A stretch of DNA of 58,727 nt from DASYXT01 sp035934555 (lineage in GTDB: Bacteria; Verrucomicrobiota; Verrucomicrobiia; Limisphaerales; UBA8199), in contig DASYXT010000045.1 in the NCBI GenBank assembly GCA_035934555.1, positions 1 to 58,727 of the forward strand. The letters run 5' to 3'. Both the position numbers and the translations under genes were made by a program. The notes beneath the pieces were generated by a model. It was not told the DNA's origin and made no database searches. It worked only from the letters and a program-made list of their open reading frames with translations. Within the stretch, counting starts at the first letter, position 1, and every line of letters begins with the position of its first letter. Positions 1 to 7,473 of the stretch are shown piece after piece.

Positions 1-128
1 AGGAAGCCCCGCTCCCACCGGAACAGGCCGTTGGTAAACTCTCCTACGACCAGTGGAAGCGACAAAGTGAACCGGCCAAGGCCCGGAAATCCAAAGCCAA
101 AAACCTTGCGCCCAAACACGGAATCTAA
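1..128 (+). CDS. C-terminal end of an unrecognised protein (partial)
   Basis: An open frame enters at the left edge and stops at TAA 126-128, giving the last 41 residues of a protein. The visible tail is lysine-rich and basic, ending in KHGI. I do not recognise the family. The frame choice rests only on its being open to the edge and having a coding-like composition, so the entry is tentative. It lies on the same strand as the aminotransferase that follows. Confidence 0.4.
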   Translation, partial: EAPLPPEQAVGKLSYDQWKRQSEPAKARKSKAKNLAPKHGI

Positions 129-178
129 CAGGAGGAAACAGCGATTCTGTTTCTCCGTTCCCTCTGTTTGCTCCTGTT
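127..178. repeat. Imperfect inverted repeat of the AGGAGCAAACAG family
   Basis: The arms at 127-141 and 164-178 are 15 bp each with one mismatch (AACAGGAGGAAACAG and the complement of AACAGGAGCAAACAG). The same word forms a perfect 16-bp inverted repeat at 9796-9882, so this is a dispersed repeat family. It sits between the partial gene and the aminotransferase and could form a transcript hairpin. There is no following T-run to make it a standard terminator. Confidence 0.7.
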
Positions 179-195
179 GAGTCCTGCGATTCTTT

Positions 196-1431
196 ATGCA
201 AATTCCCTTTTATAAGCCCTATATCGACTCCGACGAAATCGACGAGGTCGTTCAAACTCTCAAGAGCGGCTGGCTCACCACCGGCCCCCGAGCCCGCCAG
301 TTCGAAGCCGAATTCGCGCGTTACCTCAATCACCCCCACGCTGTCGCCGTCAACTCCTGCACCGCGGCGTTGCACCTCGCTTTGGAAGCCATCGGCCTCA
401 AACCCGGCCAGGCCGTCCTCGTCCCCACCATGACCTTCGCCGCCACCGCCGAGGTCGTTCGCTATTTCAACGCCATTCCCATCCTCGTCGATTGCCGACC
501 CCAGGACTTGAACATGGACATCGCCGACGCCGAGCGAAAACTCCGCGCCGCCCTCGCTCGCGACCAATCCGTCGCCGCCATCCTCCCGGTCCATTACGGC
601 GGCCAAATCGGCGATGTCAGCGGAGTCCAGGACCTGGCGAAACGCTACCACCTCAGGATTATCGAGGATGCCGCCCATTGTTGCCCGGCCTTCTTTCGCG
701 TCTCTCCTGGCGCCGCCTGGCAAACCGTCGGCAGCACCGCCGATATCAGTTGTTACTCCTTCTACGCCAATAAATGCATCACCACCGGCGAAGGCGGCAT
801 GGCCTGCACCCGCCGCCCGGAGTACGCCGAACGCATGCGCATCATGTCCCTCCACGGCATCTCCAAAGACGCCTGGAAACGGTTCACCGCCCAGGGCTCC
901 TGGTACTACGAAATCATCGCCCCCGGCTTTAAGTACAACCTCACCGACCTCGCCGCCGCCCTCGGCCTCCGCCAATTGCAGAAGGCCGACATGCTCCACC
1001 GCCGCCGTTCGTACCTCGCCCGCCTCTACTCCGACCAGTTACACGACCTCGATGAACTCATTCTCCCGCAGACTCAACCCGACCGCGTCCATTCCTGGCA
1101 CCTGTACGCCATTCGCTTGCGCCTGGCCAAACTCAAACTCGACCGCGCCCAAATCATCGACGCGCTCAAAAAACAAGGCATCGGCGCCAGTGTCCATTGG
1201 CTCCCGCTCCACATGCACCCTTATTATCGCCAGACCTACGGCTATGACCCGGCAGATTTGCCCACTGCCGCGCGCATCTACCCTGAACTCATCACCCTGC
1301 CGCTTTACCCCTCCATGACCGAGCAGGAAGTGACCTTTGTTTCTGAAGCGCTGAAACGCATCCTGGGCAAAGCGCTGAGAAAATCCGCTGCCCGGCGGCA
1401 GCGTCCTCTGTCGCGGGCCGGCGCTCTTTAG
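196..1431 (+). CDS. DegT/DnrJ/EryC1-family PLP-dependent sugar aminotransferase
   Basis: A 411-residue member of the DegT/DnrJ/EryC1/StrS family, which transfers an amino group from glutamate to a keto-sugar nucleotide. The EDAAH motif (about 157-161) contacts PLP. Lys193, in YANKCITTGEGG, is the expected Schiff-base lysine. The length is normal for the family. The C-terminal 20 residues or so are arginine-rich and probably beyond the fold. With the phosphoglycosyl transferase and the FlaA1-type dehydratase downstream, the likely role is making a 4-amino-4,6-dideoxy sugar for the first residue of the repeat unit, as PglE does. The substrate is inferred from context. The start is ATG 196; no strong Shine-Dalgarno sequence is visible. 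Confidence 0.9.
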   Translation: MQIPFYKPYIDSDEIDEVVQTLKSGWLTTGPRARQFEAEFARYLNHPHAVAVNSCTAALHLALEAIGLKPGQAVLVPTMTFAATAEVVRYFNAIPILVDCRPQDLNMDIADAERKLRAALARDQSVAAILPVHYGGQIGDVSGVQDLAKRYHLRIIEDAAHCCPAFFRVSPGAAWQTVGSTADISCYSFYANKCITTGEGGMACTRRPEYAERMRIMSLHGISKDAWKRFTAQGSWYYEIIAPGFKYNLTDLAAALGLRQLQKADMLHRRRSYLARLYSDQLHDLDELILPQTQPDRVHSWHLYAIRLRLAKLKLDRAQIIDALKKQGIGASVHWLPLHMHPYYRQTYGYDPADLPTAARIYPELITLPLYPSMTEQEVTFVSEALKRILGKALRKSAARRQRPLSRAGAL

Positions 1432-1540
1432 TATTAACCCGCCTTGGGGCGTGCCCCGCTCGGTGGGTTGCCGTCCCTTGGTTTGCCCGCACACTAAACA
1501 CGAAGACTTAACGAGAGAATTCCACCGTCCAACGCCCAAC

Positions 1541-1742
1541 GGCCCTTCCTCCGCGCCGCCAGGTTTTGGACTGCGCCAGCCCTCTGGCGCTTTCGACTGC
1601 CACCTCCGCGTACGCCTGTCTGCCGGACTCCGCGGTGCCTAGGCCCTTCCTCCGCGCCGCCAGGTTTTGGACTGCGCCAGCCCTCTGGCGCTTTCGACTG
1701 CCACCTCCGCCTACGCCTGTCTGCCAGACTCCGCGGTGCCTA
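1541..1742. repeat. Two tandem copies of a 101-bp repeat with a palindromic core
   Basis: The first copy (1541-1641) and second (1642-1742) are nearly identical. Each contains the hairpin GCGCCAG-CCCT-CTGGCGC, with a 7-bp perfect stem. A 38-nt core (1557-1594 and 1658-1695) recurs in inverse orientation at 6366-6403, inside the VKOR-DsbA gene. The second copy ends 14 bp before the start codon of the sugar transferase, so the array forms its 5' leader. The frame is also open through the repeat, giving a 30-codon extension that I consider spurious. Confidence 0.9.
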
Positions 1743-1756
1743 ACGAAGTAAGTCCC

Positions 1757-2767
1757 ATGCCTCATCCCCTCACCAAACGCATCCTCGACCTCGCCCTCTC
1801 CGCCCTCGGCCTCCTTATCTTTTCCCCCGTCGGCCTCCTTATCGCTGTCCTCATCAAATTGTCCGACGGCGGCCCCGTCTTCTACGGCCAATCCCGCGTC
1901 GGCCAGTTCGGCATACCCTTCCGCATTTGGAAATTCCGCTCCATGGTCGTCAACGCCGAAAATCTCGGCGCGCCCGTCACCATGGACGGCGACCCGCGCA
2001 TCACCCGCCTCGGCCGTTTCCTGCGCAAAACCAAACTCGATGAACTGCCCCAGCTCTGGAACGTGCTCACCGGCGACATGAGCCTTGTCGGCCCGCGCCC
2101 CGAACTGCCCAAATACGTCGCCCAATACTCCCCCGCCCAACGCGACATCCTCCGCTTCAAACCCGGCATCACCGACCTCGCCTCGCTCCTCTTCCGCAAC
2201 GAAGAAGACCTCCTGCGCGGCGCGGCCGACCTCGAAACTTTCTACATGCGCTACTGCGTCCCCAAAAAACTCGAACTCAACCAGGCCTACGCCAAACGCG
2301 CCGGCGCCCTCCAGGACCTCTTCCTCATCCTCCGAACCTTCATCAACCTTTTCCTTTCCTTACTCCTTTTATGCGGCGCCCGCACCGCCCTGCGCTTCGG
2401 GCGCCAACAACTCTGGGCCGGCGGCGTCCCCGCCCGCCCCAAACGCCGCACCGCCATCATCGGCGTCAATGAGTTCGCCATCAACCTGCTCCTGGACTCC
2501 CGCCGCAGCCCCCGCTCCACCCGCCACGTCGTCGCCTTTTTCGATGATGACCCGCGCACCTGGGGCAAGCGCCCCCACCAAGTCCCCGTCGTCGGCATGC
2601 CCGAATGCCTCCTTCATCAACAGTGGCCGGACCAACTCGACGAAATCATTATCACGCTCCCGCAAGCACAAGCTGCCCGCGTGACCGAGCTCTGCAACCT
2701 CCTCAAACCCTTGCCGCTCACCGTCACCGTCGCTGCCGCTTCGTCCGCCGCGCCGCTCGCGGCCTGA
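1757..2767 (+). CDS. Polyprenyl-phosphate sugar phosphotransferase with a C-terminal Rossmann domain
   Basis: Residues 1-200 are a bacterial sugar transferase (PglC/WcaJ catalytic domain). There is a membrane helix at about 9-35, then the KFRSM motif, then DELPQLWNVLTGDMSLVGPRPE-type sequence near 95-115. The family moves a sugar phosphate from a nucleotide sugar to undecaprenyl phosphate, priming polysaccharide assembly. A second hydrophobic stretch follows, then a Rossmann-like domain (about 228-330, starting AIIGVNEFA and including AFFDDDPRTWG). That domain closely resembles the N-terminal nucleotide-binding domain of the next gene. In typical WcaJ-type enzymes the Rossmann-like domain precedes the transferase, so the order here is unusual. 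I chose ATG 1757 because the upstream extension is repeat-derived. Confidence 0.9.
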   Translation: MPHPLTKRILDLALSALGLLIFSPVGLLIAVLIKLSDGGPVFYGQSRVGQFGIPFRIWKFRSMVVNAENLGAPVTMDGDPRITRLGRFLRKTKLDELPQLWNVLTGDMSLVGPRPELPKYVAQYSPAQRDILRFKPGITDLASLLFRNEEDLLRGAADLETFYMRYCVPKKLELNQAYAKRAGALQDLFLILRTFINLFLSLLLLCGARTALRFGRQQLWAGGVPARPKRRTAIIGVNEFAINLLLDSRRSPRSTRHVVAFFDDDPRTWGKRPHQVPVVGMPECLLHQQWPDQLDEIIITLPQAQAARVTELCNLLKPLPLTVTVAAASSAAPLAA

Positions 2768-2787
2768 ACCCAAATACCCAAAACTTT

Positions 2788-4779
2788 ATGCCCACACGAC
2801 TCACTTCCACCCTCCTCCACCTCTCCAAACGCAAACGGGTGTTGCTCCTGCTCCTGTGCTACACCACTCAGCTTGTCGCCAGTCTCTGGCTCGCCTACGA
2901 ACTGCGCTTCGATTTCGCCCTCGCACCCGCCGCCACTCACGAACGGCTCTTCGTCCTCGGCTGGCTCGTGCCCCTGCAGCTCATCCTCCTGGCCCTCTTC
3001 CATCAACTCGACACTCTCCCCGGATTCTTCAGCACCCCGGACCTCGCCCAGCTCTTCCATTCGCTCCTCACCGCCGCCGCCATCACCGGCTTGGTCTGGC
3101 TCTTCTGGGGCGCCGGCTACGCCCCGCCCCGCGGCGTTATCGCCCTGGACTTCGTCCTCGCCCTCGTCGGCCTCACCGGCGTCCGGCTCGCCCTCCGCAC
3201 CTTGAGTGAATCAGCCCGCTCCCCGCTCCACCACAACGGCGAACCCCACAAATCCGTCGGCATCATCGGCGCCGGCGACGCCGGCGCCGTCCTCGCCCAT
3301 GAACTCCTCCTTAAACCCGGCTATGGCCTCCAGCCCGTCGCTTTCTTCGACGACGACCGCCGCAAGTGGAACTCCCGCGTCCACGATATCCCCGTCCTCG
3401 GCCCCCCCGAACAGTTGCTCGATAAAAACGGCGGCCCCGAAATCCACGAAGTCATCATCGCCATGCCCTCCGCCCCCGCCCAACGCGTCGGCGAACTCGC
3501 CCGCCTCTTGCGCAAGGCCCACCTGCCCTGCAAAACCGTCCCCTCCCTCGATCAACTCGCCCTCGGCCACGTCCGTGTCACCCAATTGCGCAACGTCGAA
3601 ATCCAGGACCTCCTCGGCCGCGACGACGTCAAACTCGACAGCGGCAACATCGCCCACGTCCTCGAAGGCCGCGTCATCCTCGTCACCGGCGCCGGCGGCA
3701 GCATCGGCAGCGAACTCTGCCGCCAAATCGCCGCCTACCACCCCCAAAAACTCCTCCTGCTCGACCGCTCCGAACCCCACGTCTTTGAAATCGAACAGGA
3801 CCTCATCCGCTCCGGACATGGCTCCCGCATCGTCCCGCTCGTCGCCGACATCCAGGACTCCCTCCGCATGCGCAAGCTCTTCGACGATTTCCACCCCGAC
3901 GTCGTGTTCCACGCCGCTGCCCATAAACACGTCCCCATGATGGAATCTCAACCCGCCGAAGCCGTCCAAAACAACAGCGTCGGCTCCGCCCGCCTGGCCG
4001 AACTCTCCCTCCAACGCGGCGTCGAACGCTTCATCCTGGTCTCCTCCGACAAAGCCATCAACCCCACCAGCGTCATGGGCGCCACCAAACGCCTCGCCGA
4101 AATCTATCTCCAGGCCCTCTGGGCCGCGCATCCCGGCAAAACCCGCTTTATGGCCGTCCGCTTCGGCAACGTCCTCGGCTCCTCAGGCAGTGTCATCCCC
4201 CTGTTCCAACGGCAAATCGCCGAAGGCGGCCCCGTCAAAGTCACCCACCCCGACATGACCCGCTTCTTCATGACCATCCCCGAGGCCTGCATGCTCGTCC
4301 TCCAAAGCGCCGCGCTCGGTCAAGGCGGCGAAATCTTCGTCCTCGATATGGGCAAACCCGTCCGCATTCTCGACCTCGCCCGCCAAATGATCGAGCTCAG
4401 CGGCCTTAAACCCGGCCAGGACATCAAAATCGAGTTCGTCGGCACCCGCCCCGGTGAAAAACTCTTCGAAGAAATCTCCCACCGCGGCGAGAACTTCGCC
4501 CCCACCCCTCATCCCAAAATCCGCCGCTTCCTTTGTCACCCGGCGGCCTTACCCCGCGTCCAGGAACACCTCTCTTATTTGGAATTGAATCTTCACCGGT
4601 TAGCCGCTTCTGAAGTCAAACTCGCCCTCCGCAACCTCATCCCCGAATACACGCCATACCTCCCCGCGACATCTCCGAGCTCGTCAACTCCTCCCGCCCA
4701 ACCCGCAACTTCTGCAACTTCTTCCCTGACCACCCCAACAGTCCCTTCTGTCCTCCGCCCTCTGACTTCCGAATACTGA
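2788..4779 (+). CDS. FlaA1/CapD-type membrane NDP-sugar 4,6-dehydratase
   Basis: A 663-residue protein. About four N-terminal membrane helices (to residue 125) are followed by a first Rossmann domain (GIIGAGDAG, then AFFDDDRRKW), then an extended SDR domain starting GAGGSIGSELCRQ near residue 300. The catalytic region SSDKAINPTSVMGATKR near residue 419 has Met where classical SDRs have Tyr, as in the FlaA1/WbpM/PglF group. These enzymes form UDP-4-keto-6-deoxy-GlcNAc-type intermediates, which matches the aminotransferase two genes upstream. ATG 2788 starts 20 bp after the previous stop; the longer upstream frame overlaps the sugar transferase and is rejected. The last dozen residues (VPSVLRPLTSEY) derive from a word repeat also seen at 19080-19140. 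Confidence 0.93.
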   Translation: MPTRLTSTLLHLSKRKRVLLLLLCYTTQLVASLWLAYELRFDFALAPAATHERLFVLGWLVPLQLILLALFHQLDTLPGFFSTPDLAQLFHSLLTAAAITGLVWLFWGAGYAPPRGVIALDFVLALVGLTGVRLALRTLSESARSPLHHNGEPHKSVGIIGAGDAGAVLAHELLLKPGYGLQPVAFFDDDRRKWNSRVHDIPVLGPPEQLLDKNGGPEIHEVIIAMPSAPAQRVGELARLLRKAHLPCKTVPSLDQLALGHVRVTQLRNVEIQDLLGRDDVKLDSGNIAHVLEGRVILVTGAGGSIGSELCRQIAAYHPQKLLLLDRSEPHVFEIEQDLIRSGHGSRIVPLVADIQDSLRMRKLFDDFHPDVVFHAAAHKHVPMMESQPAEAVQNNSVGSARLAELSLQRGVERFILVSSDKAINPTSVMGATKRLAEIYLQALWAAHPGKTRFMAVRFGNVLGSSGSVIPLFQRQIAEGGPVKVTHPDMTRFFMTIPEACMLVLQSAALGQGGEIFVLDMGKPVRILDLARQMIELSGLKPGQDIKIEFVGTRPGEKLFEEISHRGENFAPTPHPKIRRFLCHPAALPRVQEHLSYLELNLHRLAASEVKLALRNLIPEYTPYLPATSPSSSTPPAQPATSATSSLTTPTVPSVLRPLTSEY

Positions 4780-4780
4780 T

Positions 4781-4860
4781 GGTGGCCGACCGCCAGGTCC
4801 AGTGGCCGACTACCAGGTCCGCCAGGTCCGGTGGCCAACCGCCAGGTCCGCCAGGTCCAG
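4781..4860. repeat. Short degenerate tandem repeat (CCAGGTCC units)
   Basis: Immediately after the dehydratase stop there are five CCAGGTCC units, alternating with GTGGCCRAC spacers. Some copies are spaced nine bases apart. The pattern is visible by eye. No function is evident, and it fills the space between the plus-strand operon end and a small minus-strand gene. Confidence 0.7.
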
Positions 4861-4862
4861 GA

Positions 4863-5156
4863 TCATCCCCGCCGCCTCAGACTTCGATACGTGCTGAACG
4901 CAAACGGCACCACCAGTGTCATGGCTGCCAACGTCGCCCCGGCCGACGGCAACGCGCGAATGGATTCCCTGCCCTTCTGCTTCACCGCCAGCCGCAAATC
5001 ATCAAAGAGATCGGCCTCCTCATCTGCCGCCATCAAACTGGAGCCGCTTTGCGCGGCACGCCCCGCCTCAACCGATTGCAAATCAGATTTGGCAAACCCG
5101 GCCATCATCATCGCGGCCACTGCCACCCCCAATATCACTTTGTAACGGCCAGACAT
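4863..5156 (-). CDS. Small protein with two hydrophobic segments, function unknown
   Basis: A 97-residue protein. Its N-terminal hydrophobic segment (VILGVAVAAMMMAGFA, about 7-22) could be a signal or anchor. An acidic middle follows (DEEADLFDDL), then a second hydrophobic stretch (about 73-90) and a basic SLRRRG tail. The topology suggests a small inner-membrane protein. GAGG lies about ten bases before ATG 5156. No family is recognised. It runs opposite to the genes at its left and sits between two repeat tracts, so annotation as a gene is probable but not certain. Confidence 0.5.
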   Translation of the reverse strand: MSGRYKVILGVAVAAMMMAGFAKSDLQSVEAGRAAQSGSSLMAADEEADLFDDLRLAVKQKGRESIRALPSAGATLAAMTLVVPFAFSTYRSLRRRG

Positions 5157-5303
5157 TCCTAATCCTCAAAACATCAATCCATTAGCCCAATCCCACCTAT
5201 TACAGCATCTTGGCGCGGTTTCGTCTGCTCACCTCCGGGACATCCACAGTCACTTTTGGGACCTCACGAGCTTGTAAGCCGCTGCGAGGCTGCGTGGCAA
5301 ATG

Positions 5304-5411
5304 GACAGGATTAACAGGACTAACAGGATGTCCAACCTGCCGGTCTCCAAACTCCCGGCTCCGAGGATTAAGGAGGCAGATTTTTGACAGGATTAACAGG
5401 ATTAACGGGAT
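5304..5411. repeat. AGGATTAACAGGATTAAC word repeats, two blocks
   Basis: Blocks at about 5304-5330 and 5386-5411 are built from the word ACAGGATTA repeated with small changes. They belong to the same style of short phrase repeat found elsewhere in the window. No gene is visible between 5157 and 5581 except the small gene at the left edge. Confidence 0.7.
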
Positions 5412-5458
5412 TGCCAACCTGCCGAACCTAGGTGTCCCCGAAACTCAAGACCGGATAT

Positions 5459-5572
5459 GAGCGTGATCGGAGCGTGTTGGGAGCGTGATCGGAGCGTGAT
5501 CGGAGCGTGATCGGACGGAGGGTAGAGCGTGATCGGAGTAATGGAGTAATGGAGTGATGGAGTAATGGAGGG
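5459..5572. repeat. Microsatellite-like tract: 11-bp GAGCGTGATCG units then 8-bp GAGTAATG units
   Basis: Near-perfect copies of GAGCGTGATCG begin at 5459, 5481, 5492, 5503 and 5525, with a variant at 5470. Four GAGTAATG/GAGTGATG units follow (about 5536-5570). The tract ends about 10 bp after the 3' end of the VKOR-DsbA gene. Copy number is likely to vary between strains. Confidence 0.85.
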
Positions 5573-5581
5573 AACGTTGTT

Positions 5582-6940
5582 TCAGTTGCGCGTCGCGTGT
5601 TTGGGCTTCAGCACGTGCTGTTGAATCAGGAGATCGAGGTCCGCGGCCCTGGCAACCTCACCGTGGGTCACAACGTCCCCAATGACCAATTGCGGCAGGC
5701 GGCCATCGCCATTGACCTGGCCGTTGGCTGTGTAAAGGGCGATATCGCTGTGGAGCTGGCGTCCGACCCAGGGGTCGGCAAGAGCGCGCTCGAGGGCGTC
5801 TTTGCCGACGATGCTCTCCGCTTTTGCGCGGACCACGGCCAATGCGGGAGTCTCTGGCGAACTCATGCACCAATCCTGGAAGGCGGGAAAGGCATCGGGC
5901 CGGGCGCGCCAAAGGGCCAAGCCGAGTTTAGCATAAGCGCAGGCGTCGTGGTTGGCCGGCGCGGTCATCAGGAGGGACGGGTTGCACTCGGCATCCAGGG
6001 GCACCGGCAACTCGATGATGGCCACGGTGCCGCCGTATTTTTCAATGACGGCCTTCAGGATGGGCTGTTCCTGCCGGCAATGACTGCACGTATAATCAAA
6101 GAGGCTGACGATAAAATTGGTGGCGGTGGACGGCCCAATCCTGGGCAACTCACTGGCGTTTAGCCTGAACCGGCCGTCGTAAAGAACGATCTCGGTGACC
6201 GACGCGCGAGCCCCGCCCAACGAGGTCACCTCGTACAATCCCTTCCGGAATGCCAACTGCCCTCCGACCAAGACCGCCAACCCGGACACTGCTACCAGGA
6301 GTCCCAATCTCAAGTCCCCTTTGTCAGGGCGCAATGATTTGAGAAGGCTGAGAACCTGGGCACGGCAAAGCGCCAGGGGGCTGGCGCAGTCCAAAACCTG
6401 GCGGGAGCAGGGACTGGCCGTTCGTTGTGAGTTGTCCGTGAGTCGGTCGCTCCTGACTTTGGCCAAGGCCAGGAGCAACAAGCCCGCCCCGGCTAGTGCA
6501 AAGGCATGGGTGGCGAGGCAATACTTGCACCAGGCACGAACGACCAGGGCCTGGAGCAGGAAAAACCAAATCACGGCACCAACAATCATTCCGCTTAAGC
6601 CAACTACGACAGTTGGCCAAAGCCGGCTCGGCCTAATGCGAGGGCGGGCAGCCGGAAAACTCAGGACCAAGAACAGGACGTAAAGGGCGCAGGCGGGCAG
6701 GCTGACCGGCAACCCCAGCCAATAGGCCCAGCGACTGGATATCACCCGGTCGCAGCCCGAACCGGGGCCACAACCGGCAACGCCGCCGCGACTTAAGGAA
6801 ACGATGGCTAGATAGAGCGCGCCGCAAGCCGCAAGGGCTAAACAGCACCGGCCCGCCCAGAGGAAGCTGCGACCGCTTATTCCTGCCTCGCTCGAATGAT
6901 TATATACCACCGGCCTCTTTTCTCCCATTTGGCAATTCAC
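5582..6940 (-). CDS. VKOR-DsbA fusion, disulfide-bond forming membrane protein
   Basis: A 452-residue protein. The N-terminal half is a vitamin K epoxide reductase-like four-to-five helix domain with Cys57 and Cys63 (CGPGSGC) and the active-site pair Cys138/Cys141 (WCKYC). The C-terminal half, after another membrane helix at about 211-229, is a thioredoxin/DsbA-like domain with CSHC at 285-288. Such fusions oxidise exported proteins and pass electrons to quinone. Residues about 180-192 in the linker between the domains are encoded by a palindromic repeat (6366-6403) found twice at 1541-1742. The insertion preserves the frame. It is divergent from the sorted-protein gene at 7474. Confidence 0.9.
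   Translation of the reverse strand: MNCQMGEKRPVVYNHSSEAGISGRSFLWAGRCCLALAACGALYLAIVSLSRGGVAGCGPGSGCDRVISSRWAYWLGLPVSLPACALYVLFLVLSFPAARPRIRPSRLWPTVVVGLSGMIVGAVIWFFLLQALVVRAWCKYCLATHAFALAGAGLLLLALAKVRSDRLTDNSQRTASPCSRQVLDCASPLALCRAQVLSLLKSLRPDKGDLRLGLLVAVSGLAVLVGGQLAFRKGLYEVTSLGGARASVTEIVLYDGRFRLNASELPRIGPSTATNFIVSLFDYTCSHCRQEQPILKAVIEKYGGTVAIIELPVPLDAECNPSLLMTAPANHDACAYAKLGLALWRARPDAFPAFQDWCMSSPETPALAVVRAKAESIVGKDALERALADPWVGRQLHSDIALYTANGQVNGDGRLPQLVIGDVVTHGEVARAADLDLLIQQHVLKPKHATRN
6366..6403 (-). repeat. Palindromic repeat inside the VKOR-DsbA coding sequence
   Basis: Read on the minus strand, this 38-nt segment differs at about two positions from the cores at 1557-1594 and 1658-1695. 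It contains GCGCCAG-CCCC-CTGGCGC. It falls in the interdomain linker of the fusion protein and does not shift the frame. This is direct evidence that the repeat is, or was, mobile. Confidence 0.85.
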
Positions 6941-7211
6941 TCGTCAATTCTTCCAACATTCCACACGCATCAGGCCGTGACTCCATTTCTCTCTTCCCCC
7001 GCTCTGCTCCATCAGCCCAATCCGCAGTTCTCCCTCCCCCGATATCTAGCCCTGGCCCACCCTCCCATGTCCAGTATTACGCAGAAAGGCACCGCCACTT
7101 AGCCACGCCCGATTTTTGGCGTTATCAAGCAGGTTTGAGAGATCGGCAGATCAAGTTTCGTCCCTGGTAAACCGCGAAATATCCGACGGACTCCCTTACG
7201 GATCCGATATG

Positions 7212-7225
7212 GCACAAAAACGTGC
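7212..7225 (+). promoter_or_regulatory. Candidate activator site, GCAC-N6-GTGC
   Basis: GCACAAAAACGTGC lies 172 bp upstream of the sigma-54 element of the sorted-protein gene. A similar element is at 55567-55581. It may bind PrsR dimers. Confidence 0.45.
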
Positions 7226-7267
7226 GTCAGAGCTGTTTACAAAAGAGCCGCAAATATCGTCGTGAAA

Positions 7268-7306
7268 GTTTACGGTTTTCATCTGTCAAAAACCAGCACC
7301 GTAAAC
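7268..7306. promoter_or_regulatory. 9-bp inverted repeat in the sorted-protein control region
   Basis: GTTTACGGT (7268-7276) and ACCGTAAAC (7298-7306) are exact complements with a 21-bp spacer. The inner TTT/AAA bases partly extend the pairing. It is centred about 110 bp upstream of the sigma-54 element, a usual distance for an enhancer site. Confidence 0.55.
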
Positions 7307-7396
7307 GCAAGTCGGCGCAGTAACCAAGTTGTAAGCGCTTGTGCTCCACAATACTGCGTAATCGCTTTGGCTGATGTCACCCGGCTTTGCACACCG

Positions 7397-7412
7397 TGGC
7401 ACAACAGATGCT
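7397..7412 (+). promoter_or_regulatory. Sigma-54 (-24/-12) promoter of the sorted-protein gene
   Basis: TGGCACAACAGATGCT matches the consensus TGGCACG-N4-TTGCW, with GG and GC separated by the required 10 bases; the deviations are A for G at position 7 and A for T at position 12. It lies 62 bp upstream of the start codon. The adjacent locus encodes PrsR, a sigma-54 activator, and sorted proteins of exosortase systems are known PrsR targets, so the assignment fits the context. Confidence 0.75.
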
Positions 7413-7473
7413 TTCGACAGTCTATAATCGAACTTACACAATAAGCAAGGCTGAACAATAAAGGGAAAATGGA

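Larger units (their letters stand above)
6941..7473. promoter_or_regulatory. Divergent control region between the VKOR-DsbA and sorted-protein genes
   Basis: This 533-bp stretch has no convincing gene. Toward the plus-strand gene it contains a GCAC-N6-GTGC motif (7212-7225), a 9-bp inverted repeat (7268-7306) and a sigma-54 promoter match (7397-7412). The order is that expected of an enhancer-dependent promoter: distal activator sites, then a -24/-12 element. TATAAT occurs at 7423-7428 but has no matching -35 box. Confidence 0.6.

Noticed and set aside
1667..1756. N-terminal extension of the sugar transferase
   Set aside because: The 30 codons are encoded by the 101-bp repeat, and the conserved membrane helix begins just after ATG 1757.
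3211..4131. 306-codon minus-strand open frame
   Set aside because: It is antisense to the 4,6-dehydratase, with repetitive Gly/Ala/Asp/Glu composition typical of a complement of GC-rich coding DNA.
7210..7226. TGGCACAAAAACGTGC as a second sigma-54 promoter
   Set aside because: The GG to GC distance is one base too long for a -24/-12 element; I keep it only as a possible activator site.
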